From contig NZ_JACHFH010000023.1 in the NCBI RefSeq assembly GCF_014201835.1, positions 1 through 49,598 of the forward strand: a DNA stretch of 49,598 nucleotides, in the 5' to 3' direction. How positions within the stretch are numbered: the first letter of the stretch is position 1; the number at the start of each line of letters is the position of its first letter. This document shows positions 36,201 through 45,690 of the stretch, piece after piece. Made by a program: the position numbers and the translations under genes. The notes beneath the pieces were generated by a model, which worked only from the letters and a program-made list of their open reading frames with translations, did not search any database and was not told the origin of the DNA. The stretch comes from Pectinatus brassicae. GTDB lineage: Bacteria; Bacillota; Negativicutes; Selenomonadales; Selenomonadaceae.

Positions 36201-37091
36201 ATGTTTTTTTTCTATACTACAGTCATAATTACTTTACTTGACATAGCCTGTATCGTTTTACTGACTCATTATTTTAATATCAAAACAAAATATAAAACCT
36301 TACTACTATATGCGTGTATTGCAGCTTATGCCAATTTTTCAACATTTGTTGCATTCCCCTCATTCAAGGTGCTTGATTTAGTTAATATTCTAGTATTTTT
36401 AATAATCACCATCATTAGCGTATCATATTATAATGAAAATTACTTTATATTTAAAATTTTTTTAAAGCATAGACGCCTACCGACCTCTGCCATAAAAACT
36501 CCTATGCATTCACAAAATATTTTATTGCTTCCTTCTATAAACACTGCAAAAACATCATCAATCAGACTGCCTAAATATCTTCAGCAATCTTTTACACTCG
36601 TTCATAAATATTTTTATAGCAATCATACAAACTACTGCCTGGAGTATTTAAACGAACAGCTCATTAATTTTGCATTCACTGAAGCAAATAAAAAGCATTA
36701 TGACAAAGCTCTTTATCTCTATCATAATGCTCTAATCTACTATAAAAACAACGATTATGCCATTTTTATAATTATTTCCATTGCCAATATTTACAAAGCA
36801 CAGGGAAAATATATATCTGCCTGCCATATTTATAATAACAGCTTATCCTTGCCCATAATAAATAATAATCACTTGGTCCAGACAGAATTTAAAAAAACTC
36901 TTTATTATCTGCACATTCTGCAATACGTATTACAACGTTATCATTTAAGCAATATGCCCTTTGCAGCTATCCCCGCCTTATATATAAATAAAGTAGAGGA
37001 TATTTTTCAAAGAAAATTTTCCCAGCAGCAACATTTTTCAAATAAACATCTTCCTATTTTACAATTGACTATGACTAATAAATCAGCTTAA
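36201..37091 (+). CDS. Uncharacterised membrane protein with TPR-like C-terminus, under c-di-GMP riboswitch
   Basis: 296 aa from ATG 36201; GTG starts at 36189/36192 are alternatives, and the ribosome site GTGGTGAT is weak. Three hydrophobic helices lie in the first 75 residues. A basic linker follows (KHRRLPTSAIK). The soluble part has a tetratricopeptide-like pair: ANKKHYDKALYLYHNALIYY and IANIYKAQGKYISACHIYNN. No catalytic motif. The cytosolic TPR part may scaffold partners at the membrane. Regulation by c-di-GMP is indicated by the upstream GEMM-I element; function unknown. Confidence 0.75.
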   Translation: MFFFYTTVIITLLDIACIVLLTHYFNIKTKYKTLLLYACIAAYANFSTFVAFPSFKVLDLVNILVFLIITIISVSYYNENYFIFKIFLKHRRLPTSAIKTPMHSQNILLLPSINTAKTSSIRLPKYLQQSFTLVHKYFYSNHTNYCLEYLNEQLINFAFTEANKKHYDKALYLYHNALIYYKNNDYAIFIIISIANIYKAQGKYISACHIYNNSLSLPIINNNHLVQTEFKKTLYYLHILQYVLQRYHLSNMPFAAIPALYINKVEDIFQRKFSQQQHFSNKHLPILQLTMTNKSA

Positions 37092-37138
37092 AAAAGGGAT
37101 TGTACACAGCATAAATGTGTACAATCCCTTTTTTCTAA
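37091..37138. terminator. Bidirectional terminator between TPR gene and tkt
   Basis: AAAAAAGGGATTGTACACA / TGTGTACAATCCCTTTTTT with loop GCATAAA. Confidence 0.9.
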
Positions 37139-37142
37139 CAGC

Positions 37143-39134
37143 TTATTTTGCTAAAACTTTTTTCATTGCTGCAGCAACATTTTCTTTGGTAAAACCAAAT
37201 TTTTTGAATAATATTCCTGCTGGTGCTGATGCGCCAAAACCTTGCATGGTAACAGTAGTTCCATCAATACCTACATATTTACCCCAGCCAAAATCAGTAG
37301 CTGCTTCAACTGCTACGCGAGCGCGTACAGCTTTTGGTAAAACAGCTTCTTTATATTCATCGCTTTGTTGTTCAAATAAATCTACACAAGGCATACTTAC
37401 TACACGTATATCCATTCCAGCAGCAGCCAATACTTCTTTAGCTTCAATAGCCAAGGACACTTCTGAGCCACTAGCCAAGAAAATACCATCAGGAATGTCT
37501 TTCTTAGCATCAGCTACAACATATGCACCTTTAAGTGCATCTTTACTGCTGCCGGCAAGTTGTGGTAAGTTTTGACGAGTAAGAACAAGTGCTGTTGGTG
37601 TTGTTTTACTGGTAATAGCAAGATACCAGCCAGCAGCTGTTTCCGTAGCATCGGCTGGACGGAAGATATTAATATTCGGCATAGCTCTAAGCATTGCTAA
37701 TTGTTCAATTGGTTCATGTGTTGGGCCATCTTCGCCAACACCAATGCTATCATGGGTAAGGACATATGTAACCGGAATATTCATCAATGCTGCCAAGCGC
37801 ATCATCGGTTTCATATAATCACTAAATACAAAGAAAGTAGCAATATATGGTTTCAAGCCGCCATGTAAAACAAGGCCATTAGCCATACCTGCCATGGCCA
37901 ATTCTCTTACGCCAAAATGCAGATTGCGGCCAGCATAATTTTCCTTGCTAAAGTCGCCTTCATCATTCATATGAGTTTTATTTGATGGTGCCAAGTCAGC
38001 ACTACCACCGATAAGCTGTGGCAATAAATCTTTTATACGATTTATCATTGTACCAGAAAGAGCTCTTGTAGCCTGTGGTTTATCTTCATAAGCCCAGAAT
38101 TCTTCATCGCTTAATAATGCGTCGGCATCAACTTCACCATGGAATTTATCCCATAATTTTTTAGCTTCTGGGAATTTAGCTGCATAATCAGCAAATAATT
38201 TGTTCCATTTTTCTTCAGCGTCAATGCCTTTTTTACATACATCTTCATAATGTGCATAAACATCATCAGGAATAGCAAACGCATCCTGAGTTGGCCAATT
38301 CAAGTTTTCCTTGAGTGCTTTTACATTGTCTTCACCAAGTGGTTCACCATGAGCACTAGCTTTACCCTGTTTAGCTGGGCAGCCATAACCGATCTGTGTT
38401 TTCACTGTAATAAAGGAAGGACGTACTTTATCAGCTTTAGCTTCTTCAATTGCTTTAGCAATCTGTGCTAAATCATTGCCATCTTCAACAGTAATTGTCT
38501 GGAAACCAAATGCTTCCATACGTTTTTGTACATTTTCAGTAAAGGCAATATCAGTACTGCCTTCAATAGAAATTTTATTACTATCATATAATACGATTAA
38601 TTTTGCTAGACCCAATGTTCCAGCCAAAGAAAATGCTTCAGAGGAAATACCTTCCATCATACAGCCATCGCCGCCTAAAGCAAATGTATAATGATCTACA
38701 ACAGGAAATTCTGGTTTGTTAAAAGTAGCTGCTAAATGAGCTTCAGCCATAGCCATTCCTACAGCCATCGACATACCGGCACCCAATGGGCCAGTAGTTG
38801 CTTCAACGCCTACAGTATGTCTATATTCAGGATGCCCTGGAGTAAGGGACCCATCTTGGCGGAAATTTTTCATATCATCTAAAGTAAGTCCATATCCAAA
38901 GAAATGAAGCAATGAATATAATAATGCTGATCCATGACCCCCAGATAAAATAAAACGATCACGATTTTCCCAATTAGGATTTTTCCCATTATGATTCATA
39001 TGGTTTGCCCATAATTCATAAGCCATGGCCGCAGATCCTAATGGTAGTCCTGGATGCCCCGAATTTGCTTTTTGTACCGCTTCAGCAGATAACACACGAA
39101 TAGCATTAACACATTTTACATCAATATTACTCAT
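37143..39134 (-). CDS. tkt: Transketolase
   Basis: 663-aa full-length ThDP enzyme of the non-oxidative pentose phosphate pathway, transferring ketol units between xylulose-5-P, ribose-5-P and erythrose-4-P. N-terminal NSGHPGLPLGSAAMAYELW, ThDP motif GGDGCMMEGISSEAFSLAG, pyrimidine-domain GVREL and THDSIGVGEDGPTHEPIEQLAMLRAMPN, and a C-terminal domain with EAATDFGW. Single chain, not the split form. ATG with GAGGAGAC upstream. Monocistronic. Confidence 0.97.
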   Translation of the reverse strand: MSNIDVKCVNAIRVLSAEAVQKANSGHPGLPLGSAAMAYELWANHMNHNGKNPNWENRDRFILSGGHGSALLYSLLHFFGYGLTLDDMKNFRQDGSLTPGHPEYRHTVGVEATTGPLGAGMSMAVGMAMAEAHLAATFNKPEFPVVDHYTFALGGDGCMMEGISSEAFSLAGTLGLAKLIVLYDSNKISIEGSTDIAFTENVQKRMEAFGFQTITVEDGNDLAQIAKAIEEAKADKVRPSFITVKTQIGYGCPAKQGKASAHGEPLGEDNVKALKENLNWPTQDAFAIPDDVYAHYEDVCKKGIDAEEKWNKLFADYAAKFPEAKKLWDKFHGEVDADALLSDEEFWAYEDKPQATRALSGTMINRIKDLLPQLIGGSADLAPSNKTHMNDEGDFSKENYAGRNLHFGVRELAMAGMANGLVLHGGLKPYIATFFVFSDYMKPMMRLAALMNIPVTYVLTHDSIGVGEDGPTHEPIEQLAMLRAMPNINIFRPADATETAAGWYLAITSKTTPTALVLTRQNLPQLAGSSKDALKGAYVVADAKKDIPDGIFLASGSEVSLAIEAKEVLAAAGMDIRVVSMPCVDLFEQQSDEYKEAVLPKAVRARVAVEAATDFGWGKYVGIDGTTVTMQGFGASAPAGILFKKFGFTKENVAAAMKKVLAK

Positions 39135-39593
39135 ACTATGTCTCCTCTTTATTTATTTTATCTGTTTCTCAATTACTTACAACTGAGAATTATGAATAAA
39201 GCCTTCCTTCAACTTTGTAAACCTCTCCCACTAGAATTCATATATTCATATAACAGATTGGATAGCAATTAATAATTTTCAAACAAAATCAAATTTTTTA
39301 GCTAAAATAAATCATATAATAATTTAATGCAATTATACGAATACTCATTTTGCCAGAGTATACTTTCTTATGTAAGTATATAATTTTCTAATTATTACAC
39401 AACATATATTATCATATAAGCTAGAATAAAATGCAATAAAAAATATCACTTATTCTGGAATTAACTATCCACTGGATAAATATTATCCTTACCTATTGTA
39501 ATTTATTACGATATTTTTAGCTATCCCCATATTTCAACAAAAAAATTAGCTATAAATCATAATCCTGTATTTTACTGCTTTTTGACAGTAAAT
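39135..39593. other. Intergenic region between tkt and hxlR-type gene
   Basis: No gene. AT-rich. Contains a small inverted repeat TATACTT/AAGTATA (39359-39380) that may be a regulator site for tkt. A hairpin CCTGAATTTACTG/CAGTAAAATACAGG near 39562-39598 overlaps the end of the HxlR gene and could terminate it. Confidence 0.4.
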
Positions 39594-39935
39594 TCAGGTT
39601 TTATTTTTATTTTCCAAATATTTTATATAAATCTCACCCCATAGTTCTAGTTTTTCTAATACTGGTTTAAATTCCCGCCCGACTTGCGTTAAAGAATATT
39701 CAACTCTAGGCGGAATCTGCGTATATACCTTTCGTTCAATTAAGCCATGTTCTTCCAAGCCCCGCAGTTGTTTTGTCAAAGTTGTCTGCGCTATCGGTGC
39801 CAGCAAGCGTTCCAGTTGTTTAAAACGTAAAACTTCTCCATCTAAATAATGTAAAATTAATAACGACCATTTACCTACCAAAATTTTTTGCGCAGTAAAA
39901 TAAGGACATGTTCCAAATAAATTTTTATTTTTCAT
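39594..39935 (-). CDS. HxlR-family transcriptional regulator
   Basis: 113 aa. MarR-like winged HTH of the HxlR type: CPYFTAQKILVGKWSLLIL, then LAPIAQTTLTKQLRGLEEHGLI and wing RKVYTQIPPRVEYSLTQVG. Cys10 in the conserved N-terminal CP position can act as a redox or electrophile switch in relatives. Operator-like palindromes lie just upstream. Confidence 0.9.
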   Translation of the reverse strand: MKNKNLFGTCPYFTAQKILVGKWSLLILHYLDGEVLRFKQLERLLAPIAQTTLTKQLRGLEEHGLIERKVYTQIPPRVEYSLTQVGREFKPVLEKLELWGEIYIKYLENKNKT

Positions 39936-39948
39936 AAAAGCACCCCTA

Positions 39949-39967
39949 TAGTATATTTTAAATACTA
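39949..39967. promoter_or_regulatory. HxlR operator-like palindrome
   Basis: TAGTATATTTTAAATACTA, a 19-nt inverted repeat 14 nt upstream of the HxlR start codon. Related copies at 40211-40230 (TAGTATACTTTAAATATCTA) and, inverted, 40236-40250. Confidence 0.6.
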
Positions 39968-40352
39968 ATGCCTGAAAATATTATACATAAAAATTATATC
40001 GTGCATACATTTATTATACTATCATATAAAAAACTCCATTACAATCGTCTTTTATGCTCTCTTATTAGTAATTATGTATACATTTACATGATTATAAAAA
40101 AATATAACACTTGACTTAGAGTCCACATCAAGTATTATTCTAATATTCGTTCCCTACTATTACTATTTATAAATACACTACCTAACAAGTTTTACCAATA
40201 TTTCCTCTCTTAGTATACTTTAAATATCTAGGAACTTAAAATATACTACTTTACTTTTTCATTGTACTAGTTTATTATGTGTATATAGTTAATTAGTTAC
40301 TAGGTAACAAATTACTATTAAATATTTTTTTATTATGAAGGAGTTCTTTTTT
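39968..40352. other. Intergenic region with operator repeats and orphan MerR-type promoter
   Basis: No gene found. TTGACT (40111-40116), 19 nt, TATTCT (40136-40141) has the overlong spacer and dyad (CTTGA...TCAAG) of a MerR-activated promoter. Two HxlR-site-like copies follow at 40211-40250. The downstream gene is the small exported protein. Confidence 0.45.
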
Positions 40353-40757
40353 ATGAAAAAACAATTATTTACCTTATCATCAATTTTAATCGGTATGGCT
40401 TTTAGCAGTATGGTATATGCTAATCCTGTAGCTAATAATGGTTTAGAAACAATCACCATGAATAATATGAGCAGCAGTGAATATGGTACCACTCAGGTAA
40501 TCGACCACAATCCTACTTCTTATAGCAAAAGTGAAGTTAACGGCCATGTTTTGGAAAGCTGGGTAAAAAACAATATTGCTTATACTGCTGTTGATGGTAA
40601 TATAACCAAACAAACCACTATTGATAATGGTCTGGAAAAAAGTGCAACACCATTTGTAAATTCCAACAACCACAGTCAGTACGGTTACAGCAATGATGTT
40701 CATATAACTAATAATACATTTAAAGCACCTAAATTAAACCTTGGCGGCAGCTGCTAA
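40353..40757 (+). CDS. Small exported protein of unknown function
   Basis: 134 aa from the ATG at 40353 (AAGGAG 9 nt upstream; the earlier ATG at 40335 has no such site). Signal peptide MKKQLFTLSSILIGMAFSS followed by MVYA and mature start NPVANNG. The mature protein is rich in Asn, Ser and Thr with repeated short strand-like pieces (VIDHNPTSYSKSEVNGHVLE); one C-terminal Cys. No family recognised. Preceded by operator-like sites for an HxlR-type regulator, closed by a strong terminator. Confidence 0.7.
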   Translation: MKKQLFTLSSILIGMAFSSMVYANPVANNGLETITMNNMSSSEYGTTQVIDHNPTSYSKSEVNGHVLESWVKNNIAYTAVDGNITKQTTIDNGLEKSATPFVNSNNHSQYGYSNDVHITNNTFKAPKLNLGGSC

Positions 40758-40774
40758 TATCTAAAATACTTAAA

Positions 40775-40820
40775 TAAAAAAGTTGCTATGATTTTACAAT
40801 CATAGCAACTTTTTTATTTG
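40775..40820. terminator. Bidirectional terminator
   Basis: AAAAAAGTTGCTATGATT / AATCATAGCAACTTTTTT between convergent genes. Confidence 0.9.
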
Positions 40821-43800
40821 TCATATTGCTTGCATAAGGCTACAGCAGCCTCTTCTGATAACGGCTTACCAAAGACATAACCTTGCACGTAATCACAGCC
40901 ACATTCTTGAATTTTCACGAGCTGTTCTTCCGCTTCCACCCCTTCTGCTACAATTTTCATGCCTAATGCATGCCCCAGCTCAATAATTGTCGCCACTAAT
41001 TTTACCTGTGTTTCACTAATTGCAATTTTATCAATAAATGATTTATCTATTTTTAAATAGTTTACTGGCAATGTCCGCAGATATGTTAACGATGAAAAAC
41101 CTGTCCCAAAATCATCCAATGCCAAATTCATGCCATCTTTTTGCAAAGTTTCCAGCTTGGGAATATTGGCGTCCAGATTTTCCATAATCATGCTTTCGGT
41201 AACCTCTATTTCAATCTGCGGCGCAAATACATGAGCTGCATCAATTATTTGACGCACATTATCAACAAAATTATTCATTTTTATTTGTCGCGGTGATATG
41301 TTTATTGCTACTTTTATTTCCTCATGCCCCAGCTGTGCTAATTTTTGGGCGAACCTACAGCCTTCGGCTAAAACCCATTCACCAATTTTATTAATAAGCC
41401 AGCTGCGTTCTGCTAACGGAATAAATTTGCCAGGTGAAACCAGTCCATACTTTTGGCTCTTCCAGCGTATGAGCGCCTCAAATCCAGCTAATTTACTGCC
41501 ATCAGCTGTAAACTGCGGCTGATATTGCAGGAAAAATTCATTTTCTTCCAAAGCACGATGTAAATTATTAATCATAATAGTATCTTCTGTAGTTTTTTCT
41601 AATAATTCCGGCATAAAAAATCGCCAGCAACTTCCACCAGCTGTTTTTGCTGCATACATAGCAGCATCAGCTTTTTTTAAAATCTCTTCTACATTATTTC
41701 CTTGACTAGGATATATAGCTATACCAATACTTGCCGCTAATTGCGTCGTTTGTCCATTTTCCACATCATATTTATGCCGCAATTTCTGTGAAAGTGCCGT
41801 AGCAATATCATCCATATCTTCCTGCCCATACTCACCGCGTTTAACTATAATAAACTCATCACTGCTAATACGCGAAACAAAAGTATTAACACCAAAAAAT
41901 TCCTGCAACAGCTGCCCTGTCTGAATAATAACCTTATCACCAGCGTTATGACCAAAAGTATCATTGACTGTTTTAAATTCGTCAATATCCACAGAAAATA
42001 CTATCCCGCTGGCATCTCCCTGTTCAGCCTTTTCCAGTTCCTCAGCCAAATACATATTTAAGTTTATTCTATTAGGCAAACCTGTTAAGGCATCATTAAA
42101 AGCAATCTTTTCAATTTGATTTTGAATCTGCGCTTTTTCCATAGCTAAAAAAGCCAAATCAGCAAATTGCCGCAAAATTTCTATATCCTCCGATAATATA
42201 TTTTTTTTATTGCTCCAAGTCACGGCTAAAAGGCCTTTTACTTTCCCGCTTTTTTTAAAAGGAACTAATATAACACTCTCAACTGCCCGCTTTACTTCAG
42301 TAAACAATACGCCATATTGCTCATTGTCAATTTTGCTTATTACTTTTCCCAATTCATATATTTTTTGCAATGGACCTTCTCTAACATCTAATTTATAATT
42401 GAATTTGTCTTCATAGATACCCAAGCCACAATGCAAAATAAAATACTGACCTTCATTTTCATATCTGCCAATAAAACCATCCTGGGCTTCTACAAGCTGA
42501 AGGGCATTAAATAAAACAATTTCTGGTAAATTATCATTAGCATCAGCCGTCTTTATCAATAGATTTGTTGTCGCCCGATACTGTTTTTCTCTGCGTAGCA
42601 GCTTATTTTCAGCCTGCTTTCTAATATGATTTTCTTGATGCAGCTGTTTATTGCTTTGACCAAGCTCTTCATTTATCGCAATCATTTCTTCGTTCATTGC
42701 TGTCAATTCCTGATTAGCTGCATAATAATCCTGTGTGCGTTCTTCAACTTTCTTTTCCAACAAATCATATGCCTGCTGCAATTTTAACTCATTTTTCTTT
42801 TTCTCTGTAATATCATGCCATACAAATACTTCATATGTTTTTTTACCTATTTTTATAGTATCTGCCGACAAAATACCTGTTCTTTTGCTGCCATCCTTAG
42901 CCTGCCAGCAAACTTCTTGTTCTGCGATGATATTTTCTGTCGTTTTGTCAGGATCCTGCCAAAAAAAATCTATTTTTTTACCAATGGTTTCATCTTCTGT
43001 GTAACCAAAAACCTTATAGAATGCATCATTAACTTCAAAAACATTTTTTGTTTTGTTATCTATTAGTCCAACAACATCAGTAACTTTTTGAAATGTCTTA
43101 AAATATTTTTCTTCTGTTTCGACAAATATATTACTTATAAGAAAAACAATAAGTATCCCGCCCGCCATACAGCAAATCCCCGTAAACAACAAAGTCATAT
43201 TATGTCGGCTGATTATCTCAGCAACTTCCGAATCAGGTGCTGAGATTGCCATAAGCCAACGCGAGCCTTCGGGTAAATCCAGTGGTGTAATCACTGTAAA
43301 AACGTCTGTACCATCTACATTATATTGTCCATATATAGGTTTATCGCTCGTTAATGCTTTTTTCAGCAATACTACCAATCGCGTATCAATAGAACGGAAT
43401 GCTGCCTTTTCCGATTTAGATGGTGCAAAAACATTTATCCTGCCATTTAAACTTGATCGTAATTCATGTGCTATCAGCAAACCGGATTCATCTATTATAT
43501 AACCATAACCATGGTTCATAAATTTAATATCACCAATAATTGACATCAAGCTATCAACAGGCATTATGCCTTGTATTATTCCTGTCATTTGTCCATTTTT
43601 TACTATAGGTGATATAATTTCCAAAAACATCCGGTCTGATTCACGTGAGCGCACTGAATCCGTAATTATTGATATCCGTTTTCCTTGAACCCGTTTTTGA
43701 TAATAATCTTTATTTACCTTTGTTTCCAAACCATCCGCCCGTATCATATTGCCGTACATATCGATATAATTTATTTCTGTAAAATTATCATTTCTGTGCA

Positions 43801-44116
43801 GTGCTTCAGCTAATATTGCTATTAATTCAGCTTTATCATTGACATCTATCGAATCTGTATCTACTGCCACATTATTTACATATACAATTATTCTATTTAA
43901 AAAACCATAAATGCGGCTAGAATAATCTGCTCCAATTGAGGCAGCATTGCGATTAACATTCTTTTGGATAACATTATCAAAAAATATATAATTAACTATT
44001 GCCATTATTAATAATGACACAATCATAATCGCTGTCACCAATAGCAGAAGTCTGACACGAGTATTTTTTATTTTAAAAATTTTCTTAATTTTTTCTCCTT
44101 TTATGATTTTTTTCAT
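40814..44116 (-). CDS. dCache-PAS-GAF-GGDEF-EAL c-di-GMP signalling protein
   Basis: About 1100 aa from the ATG at 44116 (longer frame starts at a TTG). N-terminal helix, large periplasmic dCache-like sensor (about 55-310), second helix, PAS (FEVNDAFYKVFGYTEDE), coiled coil, GAF (QDGFIGRYEN), GGDEF and EAL domains. The GGDEF motif is degenerate, SSDEF (RISSDEFIIV), so cyclase activity is doubtful. The EAL domain is intact (GFEALIRW, DDFGTGFSS, KIDKSFID, AEGVEAEEQL), so a c-di-GMP phosphodiesterase gated by an extracytoplasmic ligand is likely. Shares the window with two other c-di-GMP items. Confidence 0.92.
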   Translation of the reverse strand: MKKIIKGEKIKKIFKIKNTRVRLLLLVTAIMIVSLLIMAIVNYIFFDNVIQKNVNRNAASIGADYSSRIYGFLNRIIVYVNNVAVDTDSIDVNDKAELIAILAEALHRNDNFTEINYIDMYGNMIRADGLETKVNKDYYQKRVQGKRISIITDSVRSRESDRMFLEIISPIVKNGQMTGIIQGIMPVDSLMSIIGDIKFMNHGYGYIIDESGLLIAHELRSSLNGRINVFAPSKSEKAAFRSIDTRLVVLLKKALTSDKPIYGQYNVDGTDVFTVITPLDLPEGSRWLMAISAPDSEVAEIISRHNMTLLFTGICCMAGGILIVFLISNIFVETEEKYFKTFQKVTDVVGLIDNKTKNVFEVNDAFYKVFGYTEDETIGKKIDFFWQDPDKTTENIIAEQEVCWQAKDGSKRTGILSADTIKIGKKTYEVFVWHDITEKKKNELKLQQAYDLLEKKVEERTQDYYAANQELTAMNEEMIAINEELGQSNKQLHQENHIRKQAENKLLRREKQYRATTNLLIKTADANDNLPEIVLFNALQLVEAQDGFIGRYENEGQYFILHCGLGIYEDKFNYKLDVREGPLQKIYELGKVISKIDNEQYGVLFTEVKRAVESVILVPFKKSGKVKGLLAVTWSNKKNILSEDIEILRQFADLAFLAMEKAQIQNQIEKIAFNDALTGLPNRINLNMYLAEELEKAEQGDASGIVFSVDIDEFKTVNDTFGHNAGDKVIIQTGQLLQEFFGVNTFVSRISSDEFIIVKRGEYGQEDMDDIATALSQKLRHKYDVENGQTTQLAASIGIAIYPSQGNNVEEILKKADAAMYAAKTAGGSCWRFFMPELLEKTTEDTIMINNLHRALEENEFFLQYQPQFTADGSKLAGFEALIRWKSQKYGLVSPGKFIPLAERSWLINKIGEWVLAEGCRFAQKLAQLGHEEIKVAINISPRQIKMNNFVDNVRQIIDAAHVFAPQIEIEVTESMIMENLDANIPKLETLQKDGMNLALDDFGTGFSSLTYLRTLPVNYLKIDKSFIDKIAISETQVKLVATIIELGHALGMKIVAEGVEAEEQLVKIQECGCDYVQGYVFGKPLSEEAAVALCKQYDK

Positions 44117-44228
44117 ATGCCCAACCCCATTTATATACAACAAATGCTAATTATTAATTTTCAAATTTATTGATATTAGTTTTTTATTCTCTTTTTTTAA
44201 GACAAAATCCTTTCACTATTTTATATAA

Positions 44229-44272
44229 AAAAGCTCTATCTTATCATTAAAAATGTAAGATAAAGCTTTCAA
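44229..44272 (-). terminator. Terminator after the ferredoxin-flavodoxin gene
   Basis: AAAGCTTTATCTTA / TAAGATAGAGCTTT with TTTTAT beyond, minus strand. Confidence 0.75.
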
Positions 44273-44286
44273 CCAAAAAATTATTA

Positions 44287-45066
44287 TTACATAAAATATT
44301 CATTAATACGCGGCTGTGCCAGCTTTTTAGTAAACTCCGCCGCAAAAGTCATATATTCAGGCGTTTCCATATGCTTAGCCTGCACGGGACAAATACGAAT
44401 ACAACGAAAACAGGCAATGCATTTATCATCATCTATCTGATTATAGTCTCCTTTATCAATGGCATTTTCCGGACACTGCTCGGCACATAAGCCACAATTA
44501 GTGCAGTTATCATTAGTAAGCGGTCTAAATTTACCACCAGCGCTGCCTTCACTATTTTTATATTCTATATTGCCGGGAAAAACGACTTCACTCCTATCAC
44601 CAGCAGACAATTTAGCCAATATTTTTTGAGCGAAAACTCTATCTTCCTTGATATCCTCACCATCAGGTCGCCCCACCTGAATTTTCCCATAAGTATGCTC
44701 ACCAATCAATGCAGCTCCTGCAATAGGTATAAAACCCTTAGCTTTAACCATATCAGAAAGCTCCAATAATGCGTCATCATAATCCCTGTTACCGTATGTC
44801 ACAGTGACTATACATGGCGTATTATTACCCTCTATTGCTGCTAATCTGTCCTTGACCCCCTTAAACATCCTGCCACTATAAACAGGCGCACCAAAAACAA
44901 TTACATCATTTTCTGAAAAACTTCTTTTTTTATATTCTTTATTAAGGGTCATATCTATACTTTCAGCATCATTCTGTAATATTTGAGCTATTGCTTCTGC
45001 CCCCTTTTTCGATGTTCCTGTTGGCGAAAAAAATATTGCTGCTATACTCACTTTTCCATTCCTCAT
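44287..45066 (-). CDS. Flavodoxin-like / 4Fe-4S ferredoxin fusion (EFR1-type)
   Basis: 259 aa. N-terminal flavodoxin domain with FMN-loop-like FFSPTGTSKKGA and GAPVYSGRMF, then a C-terminal bacterial ferredoxin with two CxxCxxCxxxCP clusters (CTNCGLCAEQCP and CIACFRCIRICP), giving two [4Fe-4S] centres. Electron-transfer role; the partner is unknown. Follows a DUF134 regulator gene by 15 nt, a typical pairing for iron-sulfur/NifX-type loci. Confidence 0.88.
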   Translation of the reverse strand: MRNGKVSIAAIFFSPTGTSKKGAEAIAQILQNDAESIDMTLNKEYKKRSFSENDVIVFGAPVYSGRMFKGVKDRLAAIEGNNTPCIVTVTYGNRDYDDALLELSDMVKAKGFIPIAGAALIGEHTYGKIQVGRPDGEDIKEDRVFAQKILAKLSAGDRSEVVFPGNIEYKNSEGSAGGKFRPLTNDNCTNCGLCAEQCPENAIDKGDYNQIDDDKCIACFRCIRICPVQAKHMETPEYMTFAAEFTKKLAQPRINEYFM

Positions 45067-45081
45067 TTTCCTTTTTTTAAA

Positions 45082-45453
45082 TTATATACTATTCGCATCG
45101 CTCATATCTCTACAGCGATGCTTATGGCATCCCCCGCAGCTACAGTATTCTTCAGTGCCATTGCACAATTTATAATCGCCGCCTTCTATCACCAGCATTT
45201 TGCCATGAATCAAAACTTCTGCTAATTTTCCCCGGGCAGCATTATATATCCCCTGAACTGTAGTTCGTGCGATATTCATTTGGCGAGCACATTCTTCCTG
45301 CGTAAAAGCCTCCGCATCTATTAAACGAATTGTTTCATATTCATCTATTGACATCGTTACTATATCCGTTGTTTTATTTCCCATTGGGCCAAAACGATTT
45401 TGCTTAGGCAGGCAACAGACTTTGCGCCATTTTTTTGGTCTAGCCATATCCAT
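45082..45453 (-). CDS. DUF134 (UPF0251) putative DNA-binding protein
   Basis: 123 aa. Begins MARPKKWRKVCCLP (after MD) and contains an HTH-like segment FTQEECARQMNIARTTVQGIY. A Cys/His-rich C-terminus (CSCGGCHKHRC) may bind metal. Family members sit beside ferredoxin or nitrogenase-cofactor-like (NifB/NifX) genes. Likely regulator of the adjacent operon. Confidence 0.85.
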   Translation of the reverse strand: MDMARPKKWRKVCCLPKQNRFGPMGNKTTDIVTMSIDEYETIRLIDAEAFTQEECARQMNIARTTVQGIYNAARGKLAEVLIHGKMLVIEGGDYKLCNGTEEYCSCGGCHKHRCRDMSDANSI

Positions 45454-45511
45454 TTCTCCTATATGTTCTTATTCCTGATCATTTTTATCCTCTAACTACT
45501 ATATTTTACAG

Positions 45512-45556
45512 CAAAACAGCCTGCCGCAAAAGACTTTACTTTCATGGCAGGCTGCT
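45512..45556 (-). terminator. Terminator between YkvI-like and DUF134 genes
   Basis: AGCAGCCTGCC... pairs with ...GGCAGGCTGTTTT on the minus strand. Confidence 0.7.
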
Positions 45557-45690
45557 ATTTTATATTATTTTTCATTTAGTAATTCTACTTGTAAAATATA
45601 CTATTTCAATATAAGTATTATCGACATATGCCATCTATTATTAATAATAACATTTTTATAACATATGTCAATAATCCCGATAGGATAAAA

